Assembly (NCBI GenBank): GCA_963724285.1
Contig: CAVRUD010000026.1
Coordinates: forward strand, 1-64,000
Source: CAVRUD01 sp963724285
Lineage (GTDB): Bacteria; Chloroflexota; Chloroflexia; Thermomicrobiales; UBA6265
Length of the DNA: 64,000 bases
Reading direction: 5' to 3'
Notes under the pieces: generated by a model
The model's input: only the letters and a program-made list of their open reading frames with translations
The model's database searches: none
Told to the model about the DNA's origin: nothing
Shown here: piece after piece, positions 16,626-24,628 of the stretch
Numbering within the stretch: position 1 is the stretch's first letter
How the letters are laid out: each line of letters begins with the position of its first letter
Made by a program: the position numbers and the translations under genes

Positions 16626-16711
16626 CCAGCCGATTTGCAACCAGGCCCTAACGGCGTGGACGGCGTTCCCGTGGATGCGTTGCGACCGTTGCGCTCGCGA
16701 ACCGGCGGTAC

Positions 16712-17107
16712 CTATTGTCCGGTCCAGGCGTCGACGCGGATGGTGGCCTTATAGCGCTCTTCGCCGACCACGCCGCGGGTGTAGTCGGCGCCGGTGTACT
16801 TGTGGGCGAGCTGGTTGACGAAGGTGAGGTCGCGGTACAGCTCCCACTCGGCGACCTCGCCCCGAAGTTCGAGGTAGCGCTGCGGGTTGGCCGGGTCGAG
16901 GATCGAGAGGGCGACGTTCGGCGACCGGCGCAGATTGCGGTACTTCTTCGTCTCCGGGCGGATGCTGAGCAGGATGTGCTCGCCGTCCCACAGGAACCAG
17001 ACCGGATTCACCTGGGGCCGGCCGTTCTCATCGACCGTCGCCAGGTGTCCAAGCTGGGTGCTCTCGAGGATGTCGCGGTAGTGGTCGGGCACCGGTCCTT
17101 TGGGCAT
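16712..17107 (-). CDS. PPOX-class F420-dependent oxidoreductase
   Basis: A 131-residue split-barrel flavin/deazaflavin protein of the Rv1155-like group. Blocks are LESTQLGHLATVDENGRPQV, NPVWFLWDGEHILLSIRPET, KKYRNLRRSPNVALSILDP and YLELRGEVAEWELY. The pattern GHLAT...P.VNPVWF...TKKYRNL is typical of proteins that bind coenzyme F420 or FMN and reduce unsaturated or quinone-like substrates, or act as biliverdin reductases. The N-terminal PDHYRDILEST fits the family start, so ATG at 17107 is accepted. It stands alone. With the LLM protein at 43 kb, it suggests the organism makes F420. Confidence 0.85.
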   Translation of the reverse strand: MPKGPVPDHYRDILESTQLGHLATVDENGRPQVNPVWFLWDGEHILLSIRPETKKYRNLRRSPNVALSILDPANPQRYLELRGEVAEWELYRDLTFVNQLAHKYTGADYTRGVVGEERYKATIRVDAWTGQ

Positions 17108-17378
17108 TCAATGCGCTCCGTAGGCTGCGGGGAGAAACGCCCGGAGGTGGGCGCTATCGCGTGGCGCACCATAAATATAGAACCGCTCCGCAACGCGCTC
17201 AGGACGATGGGAAATGTGGTGTTGCCTACCAGACGAACGCTGAGAGCGGGCTCCGTGCAGAGGGTATGCGATACCACGATTCCCAAAGCGGTTCTCGGAA
17301 GCTGTTTGGCATAGCTTCTGCGTCCGTGGGGAACTGCGGGCATTGCCCGCCTTCGTGGTTCCGTGCAAGGAGGGTCCA

Positions 17379-17681
17379 ATGTTGTTCCTCTGCCAGTTCA
17401 CCTGGTTCCCGGGCACCACCCGCGAGCAGGTAGCCCAACGCCTCGTCGCCCAACATGATGCCGGCGCGAACAACCAGGACCGGATCAAAGGCTGGTACAA
17501 CCTGGCGGGCGGTGGGGCGGGGTTTCTCCTGGTCGATTATGACGATGCCCGCGAGCTGACCCGGTTTCTCCAGCCGTACATGGATTTGATGAGCTTCGAT
17601 GTGCGTGCCGTCACCCAACTCGACTACGACGACCGCGTCAAAGAGCTGCGCGAGATCGCCAGCGGGGGGGCGCCATCGTAG
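17379..17681 (+). CDS. DUF3303-like small protein
   Basis: A 100-residue soluble protein: MLFLCQFTWFPGTTREQVAQ, then KGWYNLAGGGAGFLLVDYDD, then ELTRFLQPYMDLMSFDVRAV. This fits the DUF3303 group, small dimeric alpha/beta-barrel (ferredoxin-like) proteins of unknown function. AGGAGGG lies 4 bases before the ATG. A perfect hairpin terminator follows 22 bases after the stop, so it is a complete single-gene unit. Confidence 0.75.
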   Translation: MLFLCQFTWFPGTTREQVAQRLVAQHDAGANNQDRIKGWYNLAGGGAGFLLVDYDDARELTRFLQPYMDLMSFDVRAVTQLDYDDRVKELREIASGGAPS

Positions 17682-17703
17682 GAGCCACTCGCTCATACAA
17701 GTG

Positions 17704-17738
17704 AGCCGCGCACCGAACGCAAGGTTCGGTGCGCGGCT
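17704..17738. terminator. Bidirectional hairpin terminator
   Basis: A 15-base perfect stem AGCCGCGCACCGAAC / GTTCGGTGCGCGGCT with loop GCAAG, between the convergent genes ending at 17681 and 17758. No T-run on either side. Confidence 0.7.
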
Positions 17739-17757
17739 GAGTCGTGCGCCGGAGGGC

Positions 17758-17976
17758 CTACGGGTTCCGGGAGCCGGCCTCCGATGTCGATGGCGGCGAG
17801 GTTGGATCGGTCGCTCCCCCAGCGTCGATCGGACCGGGGCGGGCGTCTTGCCCCGCTTCCGAGGTGGGAGGTGGTTCGAACGTAGGCGGCGTGTCGGACG
17901 CGCCCTCCAGGTCGCGCTCCCAGTCAGCAACGGTCTCCGGCTCCGTGCCCCGTTCCTCGTCCGTGCGTTCGCTCAT
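17758..17976 (-). CDS. Small acidic hypothetical protein
   Basis: A 72-residue protein, MSERTDEERGTEPETVADWE then RDLEGASDTPPTFEPPPTSE, very acidic and Pro/Thr/Ser-rich, with no hydrophobic segment, probably disordered. The ATG at 17976 is preceded by GAGGAGG at good spacing, and the frame has the codon bias of the region, which supports a real gene. It shares a convergent terminator with the DUF3303 gene. Function unknown. Confidence 0.6.
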   Translation of the reverse strand: MSERTDEERGTEPETVADWERDLEGASDTPPTFEPPPTSEAGQDARPGPIDAGGATDPTSPPSTSEAGSRNP

Positions 17977-18077
17977 CGTGCGCCTCCTCGGTCGGGTAGG
18001 TGGTCGCGGCACTCGTTGCCGCGCCGTACCTGGGTGAAGGCAAGACCCATGCCCCTGCGCCGTGGGACGGCGATATG

Positions 18078-18114
18078 CAAACGGCCGGGGCGACATCACC
18101 GCCCCGGCCGTTTG
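18078..18114. terminator. Hairpin after the succinate dehydrogenase anchor gene
   Basis: A stem CAAACGGCCGGGGCG / CGCCCCGGCCGTTTG, about 33 bases past the stop of the minus-strand gene. No T-run on the minus strand. Confidence 0.6.
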
Positions 18115-18146
18115 GCAATGCCGTGCGTTGGGTTCCCGATGGAGGG

Positions 18147-19037
18147 TTACAGCTCTGCGGCGAAGATGATGATCGCGCTGGGGATGGTCAGGACGACCGA
18201 ACCGATCAGGGCGCCCCAGAAGAGTTGACGCTCGCGGCGGGTGCCCATCTCCCAAAAGTCGATCAGCGCGATCCGGATCCCGTTCAGGGTGTGGTAGATC
18301 ACCGCGCCGACCAGCGCAATCTCCATTGGGAGCAGGAAGACGTTGCCGTAGACCGCGACCGAGTCGTCGTAGACCTCGGGACCGAGGCCGATGAGCATGA
18401 TGTCGATGATGTGGATGATCAGGAAGAAGAGGACACCGATCCCGGTTGCGCGGTGGAGCACCCAGGCGTACTGGCCGATGTCGCCGTTGTAGATCGGAAC
18501 GCTTCCCGCCCGTAGCGACCGGATCACCCACACCGCCAGAGCCAGCGCTCCCACGTATGTGACGATCGCAAACGCGAAGAGCGCGCCGCCCAGGATGTCG
18601 GCGATCCAGAAGGCGTCGGCGAGCGGTCCGTCGTTCTCGAGCATCGCCGCTTCATTGAAGGTGAAGATCGTGATCGATCCCATTCCGGTGAACACGACCC
18701 CGACGACGAAGATCGCGGCCAGGGCGAATGCCTGCCAGCCGGGCCTCCGCACGTAGTCGGTGATGGAGTAGCGCAGGCCGATGAGCCCGTGCCACAGCGC
18801 CATAATCAGGAGCACCCAGTCGAAGGTGCGCCAGAGCGGGTTGGCCCAGCGATTGGCGACGAAGTCGGCGGTGGTGTCCGAGGGGACGTTCAGGTAGTGG
18901 GTGATGAAGAGATGGCCTAGTGCGAAGAAGATGAGACTGATACCGGAGACCCGGAGGAAATACCAGGCCAGCCGGTCGGTACCGGGAATCATCGCTCCGT
19001 AGCCGGACCGGGCCCGTTCCGAGATAATCGACGCCAT
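18147..19037 (-). CDS. Fused SdhD-SdhC-type succinate dehydrogenase membrane anchor
   Basis: A 296-residue membrane protein with about seven hydrophobic helices that looks like two cytochrome b anchors in one chain. The N-terminal half (RLAWYFLRVSGISLIFFALG, then LIMALWHGLIGLRYSITDYV) resembles SdhD, including the His of WHGLIGLR. The C-terminal half (AWVLHRATGIGVLFFLIIHI, then GAVIYHTLNGIRIALIDF) resembles SdhC, with the HRATG quinone-site and HTLNGIR heme-side motifs. In most bacteria these are two proteins of 100-130 residues each. It would anchor the flavoprotein and iron-sulfur subunits and pass electrons to quinone, but no sdhA or sdhB lies beside it. The ATG at 19037 (MASIISERARSGYGAM) is preferred over upstream starts. 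Confidence 0.8.
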   Translation of the reverse strand: MASIISERARSGYGAMIPGTDRLAWYFLRVSGISLIFFALGHLFITHYLNVPSDTTADFVANRWANPLWRTFDWVLLIMALWHGLIGLRYSITDYVRRPGWQAFALAAIFVVGVVFTGMGSITIFTFNEAAMLENDGPLADAFWIADILGGALFAFAIVTYVGALALAVWVIRSLRAGSVPIYNGDIGQYAWVLHRATGIGVLFFLIIHIIDIMLIGLGPEVYDDSVAVYGNVFLLPMEIALVGAVIYHTLNGIRIALIDFWEMGTRRERQLFWGALIGSVVLTIPSAIIIFAAEL

Positions 19038-19350
19038 CTGTCTCCCCAACCCCGTGCCGAGATCGGCCCATCGCATCCCGGGCCGGATCGCCTTCGACCT
19101 ACGCCGCGGCTCAGCCGGCCCGGCGCTCGTCCACACCACGTCGCGTCATTGTACGCGGGCCCGCCGCGCGATGGATGTGATGGTATTGCCGATCGAGGGG
19201 TGGAGACGTGCGCCGGTGCCGGGTTCCGGCCGCGTGCGCGTCTGTCGCGATGGGTGGCGCCGTCTGGGCGTCGCCCGCGGCGAGAGAACTGAAGACCCAG
19301 GCTAGTGGTCCGTCAACCGTGATCCGCCGATCGGAGGCGTCGTCGTCGTC

Positions 19351-19470
19351 GTAGGGGAGGGTCCCGTGCCCTCCCATCGTCCGCAGGACGATACCGGGGC
19401 CGCGCGTCAACGGGTATGCCCTCCTGCGTCGGGCATCGGGAGACGATGGAGGCACGGGACCCTCCCCTAC
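19351..19470. repeat. Family C paired-hairpin repeat
   Basis: The left arm is GTAGGGGAGGGTCCCGTGCC plus CTCCC; the right arm (about 19452-19470) is its inverse, ending CCCTCCCCTAC. The inner 75 bases are unrelated to the arms. The same arm sequence occurs at 59193-59212, where an IS4-type remnant is inserted. The rest of 19038-19582 shows no gene. Confidence 0.85.
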
Positions 19471-19582
19471 GAGAACGACGGGCGGGCCAGCGAATCAGCC
19501 GTGACAGTTCACGAGAGCCTGTCATGTGTTCTGCGGTTGGCCGCTGCTATCCTTGGCTCCTCAAGGAAGGGAGTACAAGCGG

Positions 19583-20416
19583 ATGACAGCAGCACCGCGC
19601 CGACCGTACCCGAGCACTGGCGGCCTCGCCGAGGCGTTGACATTTCATGCGTCCTTCGACGACGGTCCCGACGCCGACTTCGGCAGCGGTGACGGCCGGA
19701 TCTACAGTGTGACGGTCGAGCATGGACAGGAAACCGGCGAGCTGATACCGGGACTCGGCCAGCCAGCCCTGACGATCGCCGAGGGTCGAGGTAAGTTCGG
19801 TTCGGCGCTTGAGTTCACGCGGGAGAACAGCCACGTCGTGCTCTTCAAGGCGGCTGGGAACGTCGCGTACTCCGAGTCGGACTTCGGCGGGACCGCATCA
19901 TTCTGGCTGAGCGGCGATCCCGCGGAGATACCCGGGCGCTACTGCGACCCCTTCCAGCTGACCGACAAGGACTACAGCGACGCCTGCATCTGGATCGACT
20001 TCACGAAGAACGACACGCCGCCGGACTTCCGGCTCGGGTGCTTCGGGAACCAGAGCGAGTGGGATGTCACCGGCCAGCGGGGGCAGAGCGAGGAGTTCCA
20101 CGTCCGACTCGCAAAGGTCGCGGAGCCACCGTTCGGCACGGGCCAATGGACCCACGTCGCGATCACCTGGGACGGCCTCAACACGTCCCAGCCTGGGCGA
20201 GCACGCCTGTATCTCAACGCCGAGTACAGGGGGGCGACGAGCAGGGTTGGCGAGCGATTCTCCTGGGACGTCGACAAGGTCAACATCCGCCTCGGGACTG
20301 GCCACTACGTCGGCCTGGTCGACGATCTCGCCTGCTTCAATCGCCCCCTCTCAGCTGATGAGGTTCGCGCGCTGTTCGAGCTCGAGAGGGGCGTCGCGGA
20401 GCTGCATACGCGCTGA
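19583..20416 (+). CDS. LamG/concanavalin A-like lectin-domain protein
   Basis: A 277-residue protein with one concanavalin A-like jelly-roll domain: ALTFHASFDDGPDADFG at the N-terminus, GKFGSALEFTRENSHVVLFK, GGTASFWLSGDP, then FGTGQWTHVAITWDGLN, ARLYLNAEYRG, VNIRLGTGHYVGLVDDLACF and NRPLSADEVRALFEL. The last block (glycine-rich strand, VDDLxxFxRxLSxxEV) is the standard LamG ending. There is no signal peptide, so it may be cytoplasmic or the module of a secreted enzyme lacking its partner. The ATG at 19583 follows AAGGAAGGGAG. Probably binds carbohydrate; ligand unknown. Confidence 0.75.
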   Translation: MTAAPRRPYPSTGGLAEALTFHASFDDGPDADFGSGDGRIYSVTVEHGQETGELIPGLGQPALTIAEGRGKFGSALEFTRENSHVVLFKAAGNVAYSESDFGGTASFWLSGDPAEIPGRYCDPFQLTDKDYSDACIWIDFTKNDTPPDFRLGCFGNQSEWDVTGQRGQSEEFHVRLAKVAEPPFGTGQWTHVAITWDGLNTSQPGRARLYLNAEYRGATSRVGERFSWDVDKVNIRLGTGHYVGLVDDLACFNRPLSADEVRALFELERGVAELHTR

Positions 20417-20466
20417 GTGGGGATCTACCTTTACAACCAAGCCCTACCCCACGTCCATAACAGACC

Positions 20467-20795
20467 CTAGGCCGGTTTATTCATGGGCGACGTGGCATCC
20501 ATTACGCCGTCCAGGCTCCGCCCGGGGCTAAAGACCCCGGGCTGAATGAGATAACCCGGCTGAAGCCGGCTGCCACCCGTCTCGACTATCGGAGAGACCC
20601 GAACACAGCCCCGTGGTTCCAGCCCCCTTCAGGGGGGTTATCGGGGTCAGCCCGGGGTCTTTAGCCCCGGGCGATGCCTGGGCTGCGCCCCGAATCCGCC
20701 CCGGACGACCCCGCGGCGCTGCGCCCCGAATCCGCCCCGGGCGGAGCCTGGACGGCGTAATGGATGCCACGTCGCCCATGAACAATCCAGGCTAG
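20467..20795. repeat. 329-bp palindromic element bounded by CTAG (family F)
   Basis: The element begins CTAG at 20467 and ends CTAG at 20792-20795. Perfect 49-base arms are at 20480-20528 and 20734-20782 (TTCATGGGCGACGTGGCATC at the start of the left arm). Outside them an imperfect extension reaches the CTAG ends. Inside are family B hairpins. The last CTA supplies the stop codon of the minus-strand NodB-like gene. A 61-bp miniature relative with the same CTAG ends and GGATTGTTCA motif is at 40681-40741. Confidence 0.85.
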
Positions 20796-22501
20796 CGAGG
20801 AATCCTCGCCGCCCGGCGACGCCGGTGCCGGGCAACGGCCTGAGGCGGATCGCTCAGCACCGCCGCCGATGGCAGAGAGATGGTCGTGCTGGACGCCTCT
20901 TCGGGTGTCGTCGGGAGGCCGCCGTTGGCGGCCGGGGTGCCGCACGGCGCCTCCAACTGGGGAACGGTGACGAAGGTGTAGCCCTTCTCGCGCAGGGTCG
21001 CGATGATGCGGGGGAGGGCCTCTGCGGTTGACGACGCCGTCGTCGGGCCGTCCAAGTGAAACTCGACGATCGCGCCGTCGTAGGCGCTGTTGACGACCTT
21101 GTCGTACACCTGGTCGGCCGTGACGTCGGCCGACCAGTCGTTGGTGGTGATCTGCCAGCCAACTGGCACGTAGCCTTCGGAGGCGATGACGGTTCGTACC
21201 CGGTCGTCGATGGTGCCGGCGTAGGGGGTGAAGTAGGGAGCCGGGGGCCGGCCCAAGGCGGCCGTCAGCGCGTCCTCGCCGGCCTGAATTTCGGCTCGCA
21301 CTTGGTCATCGCCGGCGGTGGTCAGGTTGATGGCGTTGTAGCCATGGCTGGCAACGATGAAGCCGTCGTCGACGATGCGCTGAAAGCTTTCGGGGAAGCG
21401 CTCTGGCCACCAGCCCATGACGAACATCGTCGCCGCCACGCCCTCGCTCTCGAGGGTGCGGAGGACGATGGGATCGGCGTCGTTGCCGATGCCGACGTTG
21501 AAGATCAAGGCGATCCGGTTGCAGCCGGTCGTCCCCTGGAAGAAGTTCACCGCTTCGTTCGGGGCGATCACGTGGTACATCCGCTCGATCACGACGCCGC
21601 TTGTCAGGCCGACCGCGGCGATCCGGTGGCGACCGAGCTCGCTCTTGCCTGGGACTTCGAGATCGACGGAGGCCGCGCCTTCGTCGGAAACCGTGACGGT
21701 GCGCAGGGTGCTGTAGTCGTCGCCTTCGACGCCGTACCAGCGCAATGCGACCTGTTCACCGGCGTGATAGCCCGAGACGTCGATCGTCAGGCCGTCGCCG
21801 CGTTCACCGAGGATGGTCTCCACGGACATGCGCGGGTTGGTGACACGCAGGCGGACCGTCGCCTCGCGCTCGTCGCCGTCGGAGGCCCGGGCGTACCAGT
21901 TGCCGGGGCGGACATCGGGGACGGGGAAGGTGCCCTCGCCGGTTCCCCCGGCGGAGGGTTCGAACGAGGTTTGCGACTGCTTGATGCCCTCCCAGTAGAC
22001 CTTGACGGTGCTCCCCGGCTCGAAGCCGGAACAGGTCATCGTCAGCGGCTGATCGGGGACGGCGGCCTCGTCCGAAACGGCGCACTCGGGTTCCGACGAC
22101 GCCGAGAAGGTCGGCTCCGGGGTGGGCGTCGGAGGCTGGGTTGGGGCGGCGGTGGCGGTGGGCGCCGGGGTGGGTGTGTTGGCCCGCGTCGTCGGCGTGG
22201 CAGTTGCTGCCGGGGCCACGCTGGTGGCCTCCTCAGGGGATGCGGTCGGCGCCACCGTTGGCGTCCGGGTGGTCGCCTGAGCCAGCAGCGCGGCGGGGTC
22301 CGGGTCGTCGTCGGGGGACGCCTCTGAGGCTGGGCCGCCGCCGACCGCCGCGACGGTCGGCGTTGGATCCGGGTCGGCGCTCTGGGCGCTGACCCATACT
22401 CCGAGCGGAGCGCCGATCAGGATCATGATGAAGCCGGCCACGGTCATTTGGGCCGTACTCCACCCCCGTTTGACCCGCATTCCCCGTTGCCGCGTGAACA
22501 C
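20792..22501 (-). CDS. Secreted protein with degenerate NodB (polysaccharide deacetylase) fold
   Basis: A 569-residue exported protein. GTG at 22501 is chosen because GAGGAG stands 5 bases upstream. A signal anchor (TVAGFIMILIGAPLGVWVSA) is followed by a 100-residue Thr/Pro/Ala linker, two Ig-like beta domains (CSGFEPGSTVKVYWEG; VSGYHAGEQVALRWYG), and a C-terminal NodB-like domain. The normal catalytic motif TFDDG is IFNVG, the HTxxH metal motif reads SHGYNA (second His lost), and FRPPYG reads YFTPYAG. Secondary structure and order are kept (GVAATMFVMG, SADVTADQVYDKV, GAIVEFHLDG), so it is likely a non-catalytic carbohydrate-binding or structural relative. The tail ARHRRRRAARIPR runs into repeat DNA, so the original C-terminus may have been replaced. 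Confidence 0.8.
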   Translation of the reverse strand: MFTRQRGMRVKRGWSTAQMTVAGFIMILIGAPLGVWVSAQSADPDPTPTVAAVGGGPASEASPDDDPDPAALLAQATTRTPTVAPTASPEEATSVAPAATATPTTRANTPTPAPTATAAPTQPPTPTPEPTFSASSEPECAVSDEAAVPDQPLTMTCSGFEPGSTVKVYWEGIKQSQTSFEPSAGGTGEGTFPVPDVRPGNWYARASDGDEREATVRLRVTNPRMSVETILGERGDGLTIDVSGYHAGEQVALRWYGVEGDDYSTLRTVTVSDEGAASVDLEVPGKSELGRHRIAAVGLTSGVVIERMYHVIAPNEAVNFFQGTTGCNRIALIFNVGIGNDADPIVLRTLESEGVAATMFVMGWWPERFPESFQRIVDDGFIVASHGYNAINLTTAGDDQVRAEIQAGEDALTAALGRPPAPYFTPYAGTIDDRVRTVIASEGYVPVGWQITTNDWSADVTADQVYDKVVNSAYDGAIVEFHLDGPTTASSTAEALPRIIATLREKGYTFVTVPQLEAPCGTPAANGGLPTTPEEASSTTISLPSAAVLSDPPQAVARHRRRRAARIPR

Positions 22502-22639
22502 CAGGACTCCTCGACCCCCACCATCGATCAACTGGACTCATTATGCGCCGAGTGTACCAGCGTACCGGGAAGCATTCCGCGAATTCCTACCAATTGTGGG
22601 CAAGGGCTAGGACCGTTGGGGGGGAAGCGGTTGCCTGCG

Positions 22640-23548
22640 CTACGCCCGCGACTTGGGATCGAGGACGTCGCGGAGGCCATCCCCGACCAGGTTGAAGGCC
22701 AGCACAGTAAGGAGGAGGGCCAGACCGGGGCCGAGCGAGTACATCGGGTGGACGGTCAGATAGACCGTGCCCTCTTTGATCATCTGGCCCCAGGATGGGG
22801 TGGGCGGCTGCACGCCGAGACCGATGAAGGAGAGGCTTGCCTCGAGCCGGATGGCGGACGCCATCCACAGGCTGCCGAAGACGAGCAACTCACCGCCGAT
22901 GTTGGGCACGATGTGCCGGGTGAGGATCCTGCCATCGCGAACCCCGACCGCCCGGGCGGCCTCGACGAACTCCTTGCGCGTGATCGCGAGGGTTGGGCCA
23001 TAGGCGACCCGGGCGAACCGGGGCGTGATCGTCAGGCCGATGGCGATGATCATCTTGTCCAGCCCGGGCCCCAGCACCGCCAGGACGAGCAGGCCGGTGA
23101 TCAGGTCGGGGAAGGCAAGGAGGACATCGACCAGTCGCATCAGGGTGGTGTCGATCTTGCCGCCGAAATAGCCGGCCGTGACCCCGATCGCCGTACCCAG
23201 CGTCCCACCGAACAGGACCGACAAAATACCGACCTGGAGCGCGACCCTGGCTCCATAGAGCACCCGGGAGAAGATGTCGCGGCCCTTGTCGTCGCGGCCC
23301 AGGAGGTACTCGAGGCTCGGGGTCTCCAGCTTGTTGACCACGCTCTGCTCGAGGGGATCGTGCCGGGAGAGGACTGGCGCCAGGAGCGCGGTCAAGGTGA
23401 TCGCCGCGATCAGGACGACGCCATAGATGGCAGACTTGTTGCGCTTAAAGGTCCGCCACGCGCGCTGCCTACCGGAAACGAGCTTGATCCCCTCCAGGTT
23501 CGCCCCAGCGAGCGGGGCGGCCGGTGTTGCGGGACTGGCGCTTGCCAT
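22640..23548 (-). CDS. Peptide/nickel-type ABC transporter permease (DppC-like)
   Basis: A 302-residue inner-membrane permease. An N-terminal OppC region (WRTFKRNKSAIYGVVLIAAI) is followed by TM helices and the binding-protein-dependent transport signature: VEAARAVGVRDGRILTRHIV (EAA loop), LQVGILSVLFGGTLGTAIGV and RLVDVLLAFPDLITGLLVLA. The ATG at 23548 overlaps the TGA of the upstream permease, so translation is coupled. With the adjacent permease and binding protein it would form a family 5 di/oligopeptide or nickel importer. The two ATPase genes normally found downstream are absent; the next gene is the NodB-like protein. ATPases must be encoded elsewhere. Confidence 0.92.
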   Translation of the reverse strand: MASASPATPAAPLAGANLEGIKLVSGRQRAWRTFKRNKSAIYGVVLIAAITLTALLAPVLSRHDPLEQSVVNKLETPSLEYLLGRDDKGRDIFSRVLYGARVALQVGILSVLFGGTLGTAIGVTAGYFGGKIDTTLMRLVDVLLAFPDLITGLLVLAVLGPGLDKMIIAIGLTITPRFARVAYGPTLAITRKEFVEAARAVGVRDGRILTRHIVPNIGGELLVFGSLWMASAIRLEASLSFIGLGVQPPTPSWGQMIKEGTVYLTVHPMYSLGPGLALLLTVLAFNLVGDGLRDVLDPKSRA

Positions 23549-24489
23549 CAGCTAAACCTGACGCGGGGATCGACGTAGGTGTAGATCAAATCGGTAAAGA
23601 GGTTGATCAGGACGATGATCGTGGCGTAGACGACCATGATCGATTGCAGGGCGGTGTAGTCCTTCTGCTTGGTCGCGCCGACCATCAGTTTGCCCAATCC
23701 CGGCCGGACGAAGACTTCTTCGACCAGCACCGACGAGCCGATCAGGCTGATGGCGAAGATGCCAACGAGCGAGATGATCGGGATCAGTCCGGCCCGGAGC
23801 GCGTGCTTGATCAGGACGATGAACTCAGTCAACCCCTTGGCCCGGGCCGTGCGCACGTAGTCGTCGCTCATGACGCCGAGCATGACCGAGCGGGTCATGC
23901 GGGCGATGTAACTCATTTCGATCAAACCCAGGGTCAGAGCCGGCAGAAAGAGGTGGCTCAGGTTGTCCCGCGGGTCGGAGAAATCGCCTGTGCCAACGGC
24001 TGGGAAGAGGTCGATCTTCACCGCCAGGAAGTAGATGAGCAGGATGCCGAGGTAGAAGGCCGGCAGCGAGAGCCCGATCAGCGACACGATCCGGCCGATA
24101 TAGTCCGGCGCCTGGTTCTGCTTGATCGCGGTGATGACCCCGATCGGGACCCCGAGTATCAACCCGATCAAGATCGCGGCGAAGGTCAGTTCCAGCGTGT
24201 GCGGCAGGGCGCTGGTGATCTGGTCGGAGATCGGCTGGCGGCTGATCAGGGACTTGCCCAGATCACCCTGGGCGAGGTCCGTCAGGAAGGTGATGTACTG
24301 CCGCCAGAGCGGCTCGTTCAGCCCCATCTGCTCGCGGAGTGACTCGACGGCCTCCTGATTGGCGTTGTCGCCGAGGACCGCCGCGGCCGGGTCGCCCGGC
24401 GCCACGCGCACGATGAAGAAGATCACCGTGAAGACGGCGAGCAACGTCGGGATGGCGAGCAGCAGGCGGCGGATGATGTGTTTGAGCAT
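23548..24489 (-). CDS. Peptide/nickel-type ABC transporter permease (DppB-like)
   Basis: A 313-residue permease beginning MLKHIIRRLLLAIPTLLAVF, the standard DppB first helix, followed by VRVAPGDPAAAVLGDNANQE, LTFAAILIGLILGVPIGVIT, and the EAA loop YVRTARAKGLTEFIVLIKHA. Six hydrophobic segments are seen, and the C-terminal FTDLIYTYVDPRVRFS is diagnostic. The ATG at 24489 is chosen because the longer frame runs back into repeat DNA. The upstream neighbour is the binding protein, 140 bases away across a repeat; the downstream neighbour is the second permease with an overlapping start. Confidence 0.92.
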   Translation of the reverse strand: MLKHIIRRLLLAIPTLLAVFTVIFFIVRVAPGDPAAAVLGDNANQEAVESLREQMGLNEPLWRQYITFLTDLAQGDLGKSLISRQPISDQITSALPHTLELTFAAILIGLILGVPIGVITAIKQNQAPDYIGRIVSLIGLSLPAFYLGILLIYFLAVKIDLFPAVGTGDFSDPRDNLSHLFLPALTLGLIEMSYIARMTRSVMLGVMSDDYVRTARAKGLTEFIVLIKHALRAGLIPIISLVGIFAISLIGSSVLVEEVFVRPGLGKLMVGATKQKDYTALQSIMVVYATIIVLINLFTDLIYTYVDPRVRFS

Positions 24490-24494
24490 GAGCT

Positions 24495-24626
24495 TTCGGC
24501 GTCCGGCGTCCGGCGTTCGGCGTTCGGCGTCCGGAAACGGCTCTTGCATTGCCCCCGCCGCGCTACGAAGGAGCGGGAGGAAGGGGCCGTTCCCGAACGC
24601 CGATCGCCGGACGCCGAACGCCGATC
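24495..24626. repeat. Composite repeat E-A-E' within the ABC operon
   Basis: Short tandem words (GGCGTCCGGCGTTCGGCGTT) at 24495-24534 face their inverse at 24596-24626 (GAACGCCGATCGCCGGACGC). Between them is a family A-like core, CCGCGCTACGAAGGAGCGGG with GGAAGGGG. It sits between the binding-protein and DppB-like genes of one transcription unit, so its RNA hairpin could reduce permease expression relative to the binding protein. Confidence 0.75.
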
Positions 24627-24628
24627 CT

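Noticed and set aside
15936..16640. Minus-strand frame through the GC-extreme tract
   Set aside because: Arg/Gly/Ala/Pro low complexity, overlaps a terminator hairpin and repeat D, and contains no domain.
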